Below are positions 33,296-40,993 of a stretch of DNA of 40,993 nt, piece by piece. The position numbers and the translations under genes are program-made. Source of the stretch: Lachnospiraceae bacterium (GTDB lineage: Bacteria; Bacillota; Clostridia; Lachnospirales; Lachnospiraceae); assembly GCA_017411305.1 (NCBI GenBank), contig JAFQQI010000039.1, forward strand, positions 1 to 40,993. The letters run 5' to 3'. A model generated the notes under the pieces. The model had not been told where the DNA came from and ran no database searches. It was given only the letters and a program-made list of their open reading frames with translations. The stretch's first letter is position 1, and each line of letters starts with the position of its first letter.

Positions 33296-34513
33296 ATGGC
33301 ACAGATTTGGGAATACATAAAAATAGCCCTGATGAATATTCTGAGTAACAAAGGACGTTCCGTGCTTACCATGCTGGGTATCATTATCGGTATCTCATCG
33401 GTGATTATGGTAATATCCATTGGTAATGGCGTAAGAGGAAAGGTAAATTCCGAGCTGGAAGGTATTGCAGGAGGACAGATTGCTTTCTATGTGGATAATA
33501 CCAGAAAGGACACAACAGTTACCTTTAATCAGGAAGATTATGATGCGATTTTAGAGCAGGTGGACCATGTCAAAGGGGTAACTCCCCAAATCAGTACTTG
33601 GGGAACGGCAGAAGGCCCTAAAGGGGATTTTGATATCAATATGATGGCCGGTACGGTGGGGCTGTTATATGCATCCGGTGACCCTATCGTAAAGGGGAAA
33701 TATTTTTCCCAGAATGATTATGATGCAGGAAGCAACGCCTGTGTGATTACGGAGTCAAGTGCGGTGGCACTGTTCGGAACCACAGATGTAATCGGTATGA
33801 GCTTTGATGCCACCATTTGGGGAGTGACTCAGGAACTTCGAATTGTAGGTATCCGCAAGGACAATGCGTCCGCATTGATAACCATGAGTTACGGAACGAC
33901 TACCATTCAGGCAGAGGTGCCCATGACTTTTATGGCAAATAAACTGGGATATTATGTGGATGAAATGAGCCAGTTTTATGTAATTGCAGAAAGTCCGGAA
34001 TATTCCACGGAGGTTGCTAAAAAAACAATGGCTCTTTTGGAGAGCAGACATGACGTAAGAGGCGAAGAGCAGATTATGATGGAAAGCTTTTCAGATTATA
34101 CTGCGCAGTTTGACACGATTTTAGGGTTTATCACCGTGTTTATTTCTTTTGTGGCAGCGATTTCATTATTGGTAGGCGGTATCGGAGTTATGAATATTAT
34201 GCTGGTATCCGTTACGGAACGTACCAGGGAAATCGGTATCCGTAAAGCGCTGGGGGCAAGAACCCGCTCCGTTCTTTGGCAGTTTTTGGCGGAAGCAGGC
34301 ATCATCACGCTTCTTGGCGGTATTATCGGAATTCTGCTTGGCGTATTCGGCGCAAAGGGTGTGGGAGCGTTGGCGAATATTACCACCAGCATTGATGCGA
34401 TGACAGTAGTTATGGCCTCCGTATTTTCCTGCGGAGTGGGTATTTTCTTTGGAATTTATCCTGCAAGAAAGGCGGCGAAATTAAGTCCGATTGAAGCACT
34501 CAGGCATGAATAA
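33296..34513 (+). CDS. MacB/FtsX-type ABC transporter permease
   Basis: The 405-residue protein has the MacB layout. A first helix with LLTMLGIIIGISSVIMV-type sequence (about 20-42) is followed by a large extracytoplasmic MacB_PCD domain (about 45-275). Three helices of the FtsX domain come last, containing GGIGVMNIMLVSVTERTREIGIRKALGA-type motif and ending GIYPARKAAKLSPIEALRHE. The TERTREIGIRKALGA segment is the family hallmark. It acts with the ATPase and adaptor upstream; GGAGG ribosome site 9 bp after the adaptor stop. Terminator and a new promoter follow. Confidence 0.93.
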   Translation: MAQIWEYIKIALMNILSNKGRSVLTMLGIIIGISSVIMVISIGNGVRGKVNSELEGIAGGQIAFYVDNTRKDTTVTFNQEDYDAILEQVDHVKGVTPQISTWGTAEGPKGDFDINMMAGTVGLLYASGDPIVKGKYFSQNDYDAGSNACVITESSAVALFGTTDVIGMSFDATIWGVTQELRIVGIRKDNASALITMSYGTTTIQAEVPMTFMANKLGYYVDEMSQFYVIAESPEYSTEVAKKTMALLESRHDVRGEEQIMMESFSDYTAQFDTILGFITVFISFVAAISLLVGGIGVMNIMLVSVTERTREIGIRKALGARTRSVLWQFLAEAGIITLLGGIIGILLGVFGAKGVGALANITTSIDAMTVVMASVFSCGVGIFFGIYPARKAAKLSPIEALRHE

Positions 34514-34516
34514 GTA

Positions 34517-34544
34517 TTGCACTTTGCCAGTTTTTTAGTATAAT
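34517..34544 (+). promoter_or_regulatory. Promoter for the core-gene operon
   Basis: TTGCAC (34517-34522), a 16-bp spacer and TATAAT (34539-34544). Transcription would begin just before the hairpin at 34557-34580. Confidence 0.6.
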
Positions 34545-34556
34545 AGAGAAGAGTAG

Positions 34557-34582
34557 AAGCACCTGCTTTTGTAGGTGCTTTC
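34557..34582 (+). terminator. Hairpin after efflux operon
   Basis: AAGCACCTGC and GTAGGTGCTT pair over 10 bp (one G-U) with a TTTT loop and a TCTT tail. It ends the efflux operon and lies inside the 5' leader of the next transcript, where it may also attenuate. Confidence 0.65.
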
Positions 34583-34604
34583 TTACTTCAAAAGGAGAAT
34601 GTGT

Positions 34605-35084
34605 ATGGAAATCGAATTTGATGTGAAAATGACATCCGGAGATTTATTTGATTATATGCTGCATCATACTTATACCAGCCCTTCCGGCTTAATCGGCGGA
34701 GTGGCGGGAGCACTTATGGTGGTGGCAGGCGGCTACGGTGCCGGCATACTATGTTTGATAGCAGGACTGGTAATCCTTTTCTATTTACCGGTTACATTAT
34801 ATTTGAAATCCAAGCAGCAGTTTTTGACAAATCCGGCTTTTATGAAGCCGTTACATTATAAACTGACCGAAGAGGGAATTGAGGTTTCCCAGGGAGAAGA
34901 AGTTCAAAGCGGAAAGTGGGAGGATATGCACAAAGCAATATCTACTGCCAAAAGCCTGATTGTGTACACAAGCCCTGTAAATGCCACCATTTTCCCCAAA
35001 AGAGATTTGGGAGAGCAGGCAGCTGCCGTTATCGGTATGATTTCCACACATATGCCGGCCAAAAAAGTAAAAATACGTTATTAA
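34605..35084 (+). CDS. YcxB-like membrane protein
   Basis: The 159-residue protein is placed from ATG 34605, which has AAAGGAG 8 nt upstream; an upstream ATG at 34575 lies in the hairpin. It begins with a short amphipathic segment, has two hydrophobic helices (about 33-72) and a C-terminal beta-rich part (HYKLTEEGIEVSQGEE ... GKWEDMHKAIST ... YTSPVNATIFPKRDL). That pattern fits the YcxB-like family, whose function is unknown. It precedes tsaE and may be co-transcribed with it. Confidence 0.7.
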   Translation: MEIEFDVKMTSGDLFDYMLHHTYTSPSGLIGGVAGALMVVAGGYGAGILCLIAGLVILFYLPVTLYLKSKQQFLTNPAFMKPLHYKLTEEGIEVSQGEEVQSGKWEDMHKAISTAKSLIVYTSPVNATIFPKRDLGEQAAAVIGMISTHMPAKKVKIRY

Positions 35085-35135
35085 ACCGGTGACATATGAC
35101 TTGTGTGCTTGCAGAAAAACAGTGGGAGATGGATT

Positions 35136-35585
35136 GTGAGAATAGTAGAAAGCTTTAGCCCGGAGGATACCTATGCTCTGGGACAGATAATAGGAAAAGA
35201 AGCCATTGCCGGAAGCGTTTATACGCTGGTAGGAGATTTGGGTGTAGGGAAAACCGTGTTTACCCAGGGACTTGCAGAGGGACTTGGAATTACCGAGCCG
35301 GTAAACAGCCCTACCTTTACGATAGTGCAGGTGTATGAAGAGGGTCGTCTTCCTTTTTATCATTTTGATGTGTATCGTATCGGTGATGTGTCCGAAATGG
35401 ACGAAGTGGGATATGAGGAGTATGTGTACGGTGACGGTGTCAGCCTGATTGAATGGGCCAATCTGATTGAAGAAATTCTCCCTGTCCGGTATACACAAAT
35501 TACGATTGAAAAGGATTTGGAAAAAGGTTTTGATTATCGTAAGATAACCATATGTGAAGTAGCAAACGGAAAAGAGGAAGTGTGA
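35136..35585 (+). CDS. tsaE: tRNA t6A37 biosynthesis ATPase TsaE
   Basis: The 149-residue ATPase (from GTG 35136, with GGGAG 7 nt upstream; an in-frame ATG at 35103 lacks a site) has the TsaE P-loop GDLGVGKT (33-40) followed by FTQGLAEGLGI, NSPTFTIVQVYE, FYHFDVYRI and SLIEWANLI. TsaE acts with TsaB and TsaD in transferring the threonylcarbamoyl group to adenosine 37 of ANN-decoding tRNAs. tsaB follows after 4 bp and tsaD lies 3 kb downstream, so the pathway genes are together. Confidence 0.96.
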   Translation: MRIVESFSPEDTYALGQIIGKEAIAGSVYTLVGDLGVGKTVFTQGLAEGLGITEPVNSPTFTIVQVYEEGRLPFYHFDVYRIGDVSEMDEVGYEEYVYGDGVSLIEWANLIEEILPVRYTQITIEKDLEKGFDYRKITICEVANGKEEV

Positions 35586-35589
35586 AAAC

Positions 35590-36336
35590 ATGAAAATTAT
35601 AGCGCTTGACAGTTCGGGGCTGGTTGCCTCCGTGGCAGTTGTGGAAGAGGGTACTTTAATTGGTGAATACAATATCCAGTATAAAAAGACTCATTCCCAA
35701 ACATTGCTTCCCATGCTGGACGAACTGCGCAGAATGATAGAGCTTGACTTAGACACAGTCGATGCCATAGCTTTGGCAGCAGGACCGGGTTCCTTTACCG
35801 GTCTTCGTATCGGTTCCGCAACAGCCAAGGGACTTGGTTTTGCCATGAATAAACCGATTGTTGAAATTCCTACTCTGGACGGACTTGCCTGTAATTTGTA
35901 CGGAAGTGATAAAATCATCTGCCCCATTATGGATGCAAGAAGAAATCAGGTTTATACGGGAATTTATGAATTTGTGCGTAAGGATGAACGGGATGAATCC
36001 TGTGAGAGCCTGTCACTTTCATATCGGCTGAGTATTCTTTTAAAGCAGTGTGCTGTTTCCATAGAAGAAATTGCAGCGAAGTGTAATGAGCTTGGACGGG
36101 AAGTGATTTTCTTGGGAGACGGGGTTCCCGTATTTGCAGATAAGCTTTCAGAGCTGATGACGGTTCCTTACAGCTTTGCCCCTGTCCACATGAACAGACA
36201 GAGAGCATCTGCCTTCGCTGTTCTTGCTTTCGATTACCTCAAAGATGGAAAGGCTATTGATGCGGCAGAGCATGCTCCGGAGTATTTGAGATTGTCTCAG
36301 GCAGAGCGGGAGCGTAATGAGAGGGCAGAGAAATGA
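35590..36336 (+). CDS. tsaB: tRNA t6A37 biosynthesis protein TsaB
   Basis: The 248-residue protein shows the ASKHA-fold N-terminus IALDSSGLVASVAVVEEG and the TsaB hallmark AAGPGSFTGLRIGSATAKGL. It lacks the metal-binding histidines of its paralogue TsaD. It scaffolds the TsaD-TsaB-TsaE complex. The ATG of rimI overlaps its stop by 4 bp, a common arrangement in Firmicutes. Confidence 0.96.
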   Translation: MKIIALDSSGLVASVAVVEEGTLIGEYNIQYKKTHSQTLLPMLDELRRMIELDLDTVDAIALAAGPGSFTGLRIGSATAKGLGFAMNKPIVEIPTLDGLACNLYGSDKIICPIMDARRNQVYTGIYEFVRKDERDESCESLSLSYRLSILLKQCAVSIEEIAAKCNELGREVIFLGDGVPVFADKLSELMTVPYSFAPVHMNRQRASAFAVLAFDYLKDGKAIDAAEHAPEYLRLSQAERERNERAEK

Positions 36337-36764
36337 CAATCAGAGCATTGACGGCAGCAGACGTAGAAGAAGTCAGCCGCATTGAGCAGGAGACCTTTTC
36401 CATGCCGTGGCAACCACAGGATTTTTTGGAAATGGTAGAAGCTGATTACGCGTATTATTATGTGGCTGAGGAAGACGGAGAAATCGCAGGTTGCTGCGGA
36501 ATTCGGAATATGGCCGGTGAAGGCGAGATTACCAATGTAGCGGTTGCAAAAAAATTCCGTCGCAGAGGTATCGGCAGAGCGCTGATGGAATATATGTTAA
36601 AAGAAGCAGAGCTTCTGGGTATGGAGAGTGCCACTTTGGAGGTGCGTATCAGCAATACCCCTGCCATCCGATTATATGAGAGCCTGGGCTTTCAAGGAGA
36701 AGGGGTGCGACCCAATTTCTATGAAAAGCCCAAAGAAGATGCACTTATTATGTGGAAAAGATAG
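36333..36764 (+). CDS. rimI: Ribosomal protein bS18 alanine N-acetyltransferase RimI
   Basis: The 143-residue GNAT protein has the acetyl-CoA loop RRRGIGRALMEYML, preceded by ITNVAVAKKF, and the conserved LEVRISNTPAIRLYESLGF near the end, the usual RimI pattern. RimI acetylates the N-terminus of ribosomal protein bS18 and possibly other proteins. The family and the tsaB neighbour make the call secure. It is translationally coupled to tsaB. Confidence 0.94.
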   Translation: MTIRALTAADVEEVSRIEQETFSMPWQPQDFLEMVEADYAYYYVAEEDGEIAGCCGIRNMAGEGEITNVAVAKKFRRRGIGRALMEYMLKEAELLGMESATLEVRISNTPAIRLYESLGFQGEGVRPNFYEKPKEDALIMWKR

Positions 36765-36771
36765 GAAGAGC

Positions 36772-36840
36772 ATGGAACAATTACCACTGTTTCCTGAAAA
36801 TAAATCATGTATAATGGAAGCAGAAACAAAGGAGGAGTAA
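36772..36840 (+). CDS. Possible 22-residue small ORF
   Basis: ATG 36772 is preceded by AGGAAG and encodes a 22-residue acidic peptide (MEQLPLFPEN...). It ends with TAA exactly at the ribosome site of the next gene (AAAGGAGG lies in its last codons). It could be a coupling or leader ORF. Chance is possible at this length. Confidence 0.25.
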   Translation: MEQLPLFPENKSCIMEAETKEE

Positions 36841-36842
36841 CC

Positions 36843-37091
36843 ATGCGCATTTATATGGATGATAATAGACAGGAACTGGTTTCTGTAATTTGTAACCGGT
36901 GCAAAAAAGAGTTAAAGGTTGAAAACGGAATTGTGAAGGAAGGCTGTTTTCATGCAGAAGCACAGTTTGGCTATTTCAGTAAAAAAGACGGAATCAAACA
37001 TTTTTTTGACCTATGTGAAGAATGTTATGATAAAATGGTAACAGGGCTTGCGATTCCTGTTGAGGCAGAAGAAGTAAAGGAAATGCTTTAA
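36843..37091 (+). CDS. Small CxxC-containing hypothetical protein
   Basis: The 82-residue protein (ATG 36843 with AAAGGAGG 6 nt upstream) has two CxxC pairs: ICNRCKKEL (18-26) and DLCEECYDKM near residue 60. A further Cys-His lies between them (GCFHAEAQFGYF). The four cysteines suggest a treble-clef or ribbon-type zinc site. Relatives seem widespread in clostridia but without known function. It lies between rimI and an RNase Z-like gene in the core operon. Confidence 0.75.
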   Translation: MRIYMDDNRQELVSVICNRCKKELKVENGIVKEGCFHAEAQFGYFSKKDGIKHFFDLCEECYDKMVTGLAIPVEAEEVKEML

Positions 37092-37132
37092 ATAGGTAAT
37101 AACGCAGAAAAGACCTGCTAAATGGAGGAATT

Positions 37133-38044
37133 ATGTTGGATATTTGTTTGCTGGGAACAGGAGGAATGATGCCGCTGCCTTATAGATGGCTGACTTCCAT
37201 GATGGCCCGGTATAACGGACAAAGCATATTGATAGACTGCGGGGAAGGTACACAGATTGCCATGAAGGAGAAGGGATGGAGTCCCAAACCCATTGATGTA
37301 ATCTGTTTTACCCATTTCCATGCAGATCATATCAGCGGACTGCCCGGAATGCTTCTCACCATGGGGAATGCAGAACGGACAGAGCCGCTTCTTTTGGTGG
37401 GACCCAAAGGATTGTCAAAGGTTGTGGCATCATTGCGGATTATTGCGCCGGAATTACCGTTTGTGATAGACTGTCTGGAGCTTACGGAAAGCGAGCAGAC
37501 AATCCGGTTTGACGGATTTAAGATTCAGGCATTTAAAGTGAACCATAATGTACCTTGTTACGGCTACAGTATTGTGATTGACCGAATTGGTAAATTTCAA
37601 ATGGATAAAGCAATTTCGCTTGGTATTGATAAAAAATACTGGAACCGCCTTCAGCACGGAGAAACCATTGAAACGGAAGAAATGACACTTGTGCCGGAAA
37701 TGGTTTTGGGTGAGTCGAGACGTGGCTTGCGTGTCACTTATTGTACTGACACCAGACCCACAGAGACAATTGTGCGTTATGCAACGGATGCGGATTTGTT
37801 TATTTGTGAGGGCATGTACGGAGAGCCGGACAAGCTGCCTAAGGCAAAAGAAAATAAGCATATGACGTTTTATGAAGCTGCAGAGCTGGCAAGAAAGGCA
37901 AAGCCCAGAAGATTGTGGTTGACTCATTATAGTCCGTCGCTGAACAGACCGGATGAATTTTTGCCGGCAGTACGGAAGATTTTTCCTGAGGCTGAGACCT
38001 GCCGTGACGGAAAAACAATAGAAATTACATTTGATGAGGAATAA
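37133..38044 (+). CDS. rnz: RNase Z-like metallo-beta-lactamase-fold nuclease
   Basis: The 303-residue protein opens LLGTGGMMPLPYRWLTSM, contains ILIDCGEGTQIAM and the dizinc motif FTHFHADHISGLPG, and later CTDTRPTETIVRYATDADLFICEG and WLTHYSP. This is the ribonuclease Z layout, in which the enzyme trims the 3' end of tRNA precursors. The cysteine and histidine positions fit the family. Some RNase Z paralogues act on other RNAs, so the exact substrate is not certain. GGAGG ribosome site. Confidence 0.88.
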   Translation: MLDICLLGTGGMMPLPYRWLTSMMARYNGQSILIDCGEGTQIAMKEKGWSPKPIDVICFTHFHADHISGLPGMLLTMGNAERTEPLLLVGPKGLSKVVASLRIIAPELPFVIDCLELTESEQTIRFDGFKIQAFKVNHNVPCYGYSIVIDRIGKFQMDKAISLGIDKKYWNRLQHGETIETEEMTLVPEMVLGESRRGLRVTYCTDTRPTETIVRYATDADLFICEGMYGEPDKLPKAKENKHMTFYEAAELARKAKPRRLWLTHYSPSLNRPDEFLPAVRKIFPEAETCRDGKTIEITFDEE

Positions 38045-38107
38045 CAGATAAAAGTGTAGTATAATAGAATATATTATGATGTATTATTTATGGAAAGGAG
38101 GGGAACT

Positions 38108-38710
38108 GTGAAGAACAAGAATGAAAGCAGCAACGGATTTAAAATATTGATAGTAGGATTTGTTTTGGTTTGCCTGATAATTGGCTATTATTATTACCTT
38201 TCCAACAAAAAGGCTGAATCGTCGGAAGAAACTCCGGTTGAAATTACGGCTGTACAGGAAGTGCTTTTGTATGATTTTGAACGCAGTTATCCTCCCAGCC
38301 CCAAAGAGGTAGTAAAACGCTTTGGGGATATTACCATGTGCTTTTATAATGAATCATACACGGAAGAGGAATTTTTAGCACTTGCCATGAAGATTCAGGA
38401 ACTGTATGATGATGCACTGATTGCCAATAAGACAGAGAATCAATATATTGAGGATTTACGCTGGGATGTGAATCAGATGAAAGAACAGAAATTGCAGGTG
38501 TCAAGCTATGCAACATCTGCAAGTACGGATGTGGATTTCTTTAATAAGGATGGCCGTGAATGTGCGAGACTTTACTGTTCTTTTACCATAAGAAAGGGAA
38601 CAGCAATTACATCTATAAATGAAGTGTTCATTTTGCGTAAAGATGAAGACGGGCATTGGAAAATTTTGGGCTGGAAGCCGGTAGAGGATGAAAAGCAGAC
38701 AGGCATTTAG
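38108..38710 (+). CDS. Membrane-anchored hypothetical protein (DUF6715-like)
   Basis: Placed from GTG 38108, which has AAAGGAGG 6 nt upstream; an ATG at 38090 overlaps that site. The 200-residue product has a basic start, one membrane helix (about 12-32) and a soluble outer domain of about 165 residues. That domain has alpha-beta content (YPPSPKEVVKRFGDITMCFYNE, LAMKIQELYDDALI, EVFILRKDEDGHWKILGWKPV). The WKILGWKPV ending resembles NTF2/DUF4878-type lumenal domains. It sits between the RNase Z-like gene and tsaD and is probably a lachnospiral core gene of unknown function. Confidence 0.7.
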   Translation: MKNKNESSNGFKILIVGFVLVCLIIGYYYYLSNKKAESSEETPVEITAVQEVLLYDFERSYPPSPKEVVKRFGDITMCFYNESYTEEEFLALAMKIQELYDDALIANKTENQYIEDLRWDVNQMKEQKLQVSSYATSASTDVDFFNKDGRECARLYCSFTIRKGTAITSINEVFILRKDEDGHWKILGWKPVEDEKQTGI

Positions 38711-38742
38711 GAATGCTGAAGCTTTGAGTAAGAGGAATAGAA

Positions 38743-39771
38743 ATGGAACAGAAAGATATTTACATATTAGCAATAGAGAGCTCCTGTGATGAAACCGCAG
38801 CGGCAGTAGTAAAGAACGGCAGGGAAGTTCTTTCCAATGTGATTTACTCGCAGATTGCACTTCACACGGAGTATGGCGGTGTGGTTCCCGAAATTGCATC
38901 CCGTAAGCATATCGAAAAAATTAATCAGGTAATTGCACAGGCACTTTCCGAAGCAGACAAAAAGCTGGAGGAAATTACCGCCATCGCAGTGACTTACGGC
39001 CCCGGACTTGTAGGGGCTTTGCTTGTGGGTGTTTCTGCAGCTAAGGCAATCAGCTTTGCAACAGGAATTCCGCTTATCGGTGTGCATCATATTGAAGGCC
39101 ATATCAGTGCCAACTTTATTGAGAATAAGGAATTAGAACCTCCGTTTATTTGTTTGGTGGTATCCGGCGGCCATTCTCATTTGGTAACGGTTAAGGATTA
39201 CGGCGAGTATGAAATTCTGGGAAGAACCAGAGATGATGCGGCAGGAGAAGCTTTCGATAAGGTGGCAAGAGCCATTGGGCTGGGGTATCCCGGCGGACCG
39301 AAAATTGATAAGGTTTCTAAAGAGGGAAATCCGGAGGCAATTCGTTTTCCCCGTGCCAAGGTGGCAGAAAGCGAGTATGATTTTAGCTTCAGCGGATTAA
39401 AGTCGGCTGTTTTGAATTATCTTAATGGCTGCCAAATGAAAGGTGAGGAAATCAATCAGGCAGATGTGGCAGCTTCTTTTCAAAAGGCTGTTGTTGATGT
39501 GTTGACGGAGCACTCCATAGATGCTGTTAAAAAGCATAACTATCGGAAATTTGCGATAGCGGGAGGAGTGGCATCCAATTCTTCCCTGCGTAATGCCTTA
39601 AGGGATGCATGTGAAAAGGAAGGAATTGCTTTTTATCATCCTTCACCTGTTTACTGTACGGATAATGCAGCCATGATTGGTGTAGCAGGTTATTATGAGT
39701 ATTTAAAGGGTGTCAGACACGGATTTGATTTAAACGCAGTCCCCAATCTGAAACTGGGGGAGCGTATTTAG
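38743..39771 (+). CDS. tsaD: tRNA N6-adenosine threonylcarbamoyltransferase TsaD
   Basis: The 342-residue enzyme begins [16 protein letters not shown] and carries the HxxxH metal motif in [13 protein letters not shown]. It also has [10 protein letters not shown] and [12 protein letters not shown], and the length is normal. TsaD catalyses transfer of threonylcarbamoyl from threonylcarbamoyl-AMP to A37 of tRNA, with TsaB and TsaE encoded upstream. AGAGGAA ribosome site. Confidence 0.97.
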   Translation: MEQKDIYILAIESSCDETAAAVVKNGREVLSNVIYSQIALHTEYGGVVPEIASRKHIEKINQVIAQALSEADKKLEEITAIAVTYGPGLVGALLVGVSAAKAISFATGIPLIGVHHIEGHISANFIENKELEPPFICLVVSGGHSHLVTVKDYGEYEILGRTRDDAAGEAFDKVARAIGLGYPGGPKIDKVSKEGNPEAIRFPRAKVAESEYDFSFSGLKSAVLNYLNGCQMKGEEINQADVAASFQKAVVDVLTEHSIDAVKKHNYRKFAIAGGVASNSSLRNALRDACEKEGIAFYHPSPVYCTDNAAMIGVAGYYEYLKGVRHGFDLNAVPNLKLGERI

Positions 39772-39790
39772 GAATAAGAAAGGACAGGCT

Positions 39791-40510
39791 ATGGAAAAAA
39801 GAGAATGCAAATGCGCGGCAATAGTACTGGCTGCCGGTGCAGGCAAGCGGATGCAGAGCGAAGTAAAAAAGCAGTTTCTACTGATAAAAGATAAGCCTGT
39901 TGTGTATTATTCACTGAAAGCCTTCGAAGAGAGCTTTGTGGATGAGATTGTTTTGGTGACTTCGGAAGATGATATTGAGCTATGCAGACAGGATATCGTT
40001 GAACAATATGGTTTTACCAAAGTGAAACAGATTGTTGCAGGAGGCAAGGAACGGTATCATTCCGTAGCAGCAGGACTGGAGCAAATAGAAAACGCTGACT
40101 ATGTTTTCATTCATGATGCTGCAAGACCCATGCTGACTTTGGAAATATTAAAACGAGCTTATGACTGCGTGAAAGAAACAGAAGCCTGTGTTGTAGGAAT
40201 GCCGGTGAAGGATACCATCAAAATTGCAAATGCCGAAGGATATATTGCACAGACACCGGACCGAAACCTGGTTTGGATGATTCAGACACCTCAAGTTTTT
40301 AAATATGAATTGATTCAAGATGCGTATCAAAAACTGATGGTGCAGGAAAAAGAACTGAAAAACAGAGGGATTAATATTACGGATGATGCTATGGTGGTTG
40401 AGACTCTGACAAAGCATTCCGTAAAACTGGTAGAAGGTTCCTATGAGAATATAAAAATTACAACTCCGGAAGATTTAGGCATAGCAGAACGGTTTTTGGG
40501 AAATATTTGA
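39791..40510 (+). CDS. ispD: 2-C-methyl-D-erythritol 4-phosphate cytidylyltransferase
   Basis: The 239-residue enzyme shows the nucleotidyltransferase start AAIVLAAGAGKRMQSEVKKQF, with the CTP-binding Gly-rich loop and Lys. It also shows AGGKERYHSVAAGL, VFIHDAARPMLT and the C-terminal GSYENIKITTPEDLGIAE typical of IspD. It makes CDP-methylerythritol in the MEP isoprenoid pathway. The teichoic-acid enzyme TarI is similar, but no TarJ gene adjoins it. Last protein gene before two tRNA genes. Confidence 0.93.
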   Translation: MEKRECKCAAIVLAAGAGKRMQSEVKKQFLLIKDKPVVYYSLKAFEESFVDEIVLVTSEDDIELCRQDIVEQYGFTKVKQIVAGGKERYHSVAAGLEQIENADYVFIHDAARPMLTLEILKRAYDCVKETEACVVGMPVKDTIKIANAEGYIAQTPDRNLVWMIQTPQVFKYELIQDAYQKLMVQEKELKNRGINITDDAMVVETLTKHSVKLVEGSYENIKITTPEDLGIAERFLGNI

Positions 40511-40577
40511 AAAATAGCTGAAAAAAACACCGACTTTTCACTTTAAATTTTTCGCTAAAATTTTCTGAAAAAAGTTG

Positions 40578-40606
40578 TTGACATTACAAATCTTATTTGT
40601 TAGAAT
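40578..40606 (+). promoter_or_regulatory. Promoter of the tRNA-Ser pair
   Basis: TTGACA (40578-40583), a 17-bp spacer and TAGAAT (40601-40606) lie about 30 bp before the first tRNA. Confidence 0.75.
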
Positions 40607-40636
40607 AATCTTTGCGCTGACAAAAGCGTGCGACAT

Positions 40637-40722
40637 GGAGAGGTATCGAAGTGGTCATAACGAGGCGGTCTTGAAAACCGTTTGTCCGCAAGGGCGCGTG
40701 GGTTCGAATCCCACCCTCTCCG
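40637..40722 (+). tRNA. tRNA-Ser (anticodon UGA)
   Basis: Acceptor GGAGAGG (40637-40643) pairs with CCTCTCC (40715-40721), with discriminator G. The anticodon arm reads GGTCTTGAAAACC with TGA. There is a long variable arm, and the T-arm is GTGGG-TTCGAAT-CCCAC. CCA is not encoded. The long extra arm is typical of class II serine tRNA. Confidence 0.96.
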
Positions 40723-40775
40723 CTGGAGATACCTTCTCCGCGAAGACTATATTTTAAAATGAGTCAGTTTAGTTT

Positions 40776-40864
40776 GGAGAAGTACCCAAGAGGCTGAAGG
40801 GGCTCCCCTGGAAAGGGAGTAGGTCGTTAATAGCGGCGCGAGGGTTCAAATCCCTCCTTCTCCG
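40776..40864 (+). tRNA. tRNA-Ser (anticodon GGA)
   Basis: Acceptor GGAGAAG (40776-40782) pairs with CTTCTCC (40857-40863). The anticodon arm is CTCCC-CTGGAAA-GGGAG, giving GGA. A long variable arm and the T-arm with GGTTCAAATCC follow. CCA is not encoded. It lies 53 bp after the first tRNA-Ser and is probably co-transcribed. Confidence 0.96.
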
Positions 40865-40993
40865 TTTGATGGGTGACCATCATAATGCAAAGCTAAGTCA
40901 ATGAAGAATTGCTTTGCTTGAACCTTGACAAATAAACAGCAATGCAACCCTGAAAATTCTAAAGAGTAAAAACGCATCTAAAGATGCAGCATC
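40865..40993 (+). other. Non-coding tail, possibly an rRNA operon leader
   Basis: No ORF is supported. The stretch has a small hairpin (TGATGG/CCATCA, 40867-40882) and then AACCTTGACAAATAAACAGC. This resembles the CTTGAAAACTGAATAG-like spacer motif that precedes rRNA genes in Firmicutes. The window ends before anything diagnostic. Confidence 0.3.

Noticed and set aside
40575-40757. 60-residue ORF
   Set aside because: It lies across the tRNA-Ser(UGA) gene and its promoter.
1-40993. CRISPR array, insertion sequence or prophage genes
   Set aside because: No spaced direct-repeat array, transposase, integrase or phage structural gene is visible.

Overview
The window reads as chromosome of a low-GC Gram-positive anaerobe of the class Clostridia, most likely a Lachnospiraceae-type gut bacterium (inference). 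The support is AT-rich DNA with strong GGAGG-type ribosome sites, lipoprotein solute-binding proteins, an FMN riboswitch in front of an ECF riboflavin transporter, the tsaE-tsaB-rimI ... tsaD housekeeping block, and a pair of tRNA-Ser genes that encode no CCA. Almost everything is on the + strand. The exception is one ABC transporter pair at 27625-29390 and a small gene remnant at 29547-29732.

Layout. (1) 1-1199: poorly recognisable small genes, possibly decayed. (2) 1317-5634: an amino-acid uptake operon with a glutamate/dicarboxylate-type symporter, a solute-binding/permease chimera and an ABC ATPase. (3) 5801-7839: a membrane acyltransferase and an orphan solute-binding lipoprotein. (4) 7929-10606: a (p)ppGpp synthetase, a separate HD-type (p)ppGpp hydrolase and a second membrane acyltransferase. 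(5) 10713-13287: a STAS anti-sigma-factor antagonist and a membrane-bound SpoIIE-type phosphatase. (6) 13331-25464: a tight operon with a LuxE-like acyl activator, a LuxC-like acyl reductase fused to an AMP-forming ligase, a second ligase, a GNAT protein, a condensation-type acyltransferase, an APH-type kinase and two MATE exporters. (7) 25586-29390: a 5'-nucleotidase-family lipoprotein and, convergent to it, a second amino-acid ABC permease and ATPase. (8) 29811-34513: an FMN riboswitch with ribU, then a MacB-type efflux operon. (9) 34605-40510: core genes ending in tsaD and ispD, then two tRNA-Ser genes.

The most striking property is in regions 2-7. Seven different proteins carry an extra domain that I read as an RsbW/SpoIIAB-type HATPase (anti-sigma kinase fold): a symporter, two ABC ATPases, two MATE exporters, a GNAT enzyme and the SpoIIE phosphatase. 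There is one STAS protein and one PP2C phosphatase, but no stand-alone RsbW and no sigma factor. The ATP-binding motifs are intact in the phosphatase and in one MATE, and degenerate in the others. My inference is a partner-switching network whose outputs are transporters and enzymes rather than a sigma factor, coupled to local alarmone metabolism and to a fatty-acid/aldehyde-type biosynthetic pathway. Two solute-binding domains in the same cluster appear circularly permuted in the same way. Two of its transcription units share a tandem 20-bp repeat at the same distance from the start codon.

All family assignments rest on motif reading. No database search was possible. Alternative start codons are noted where a ribosome site argued for one.
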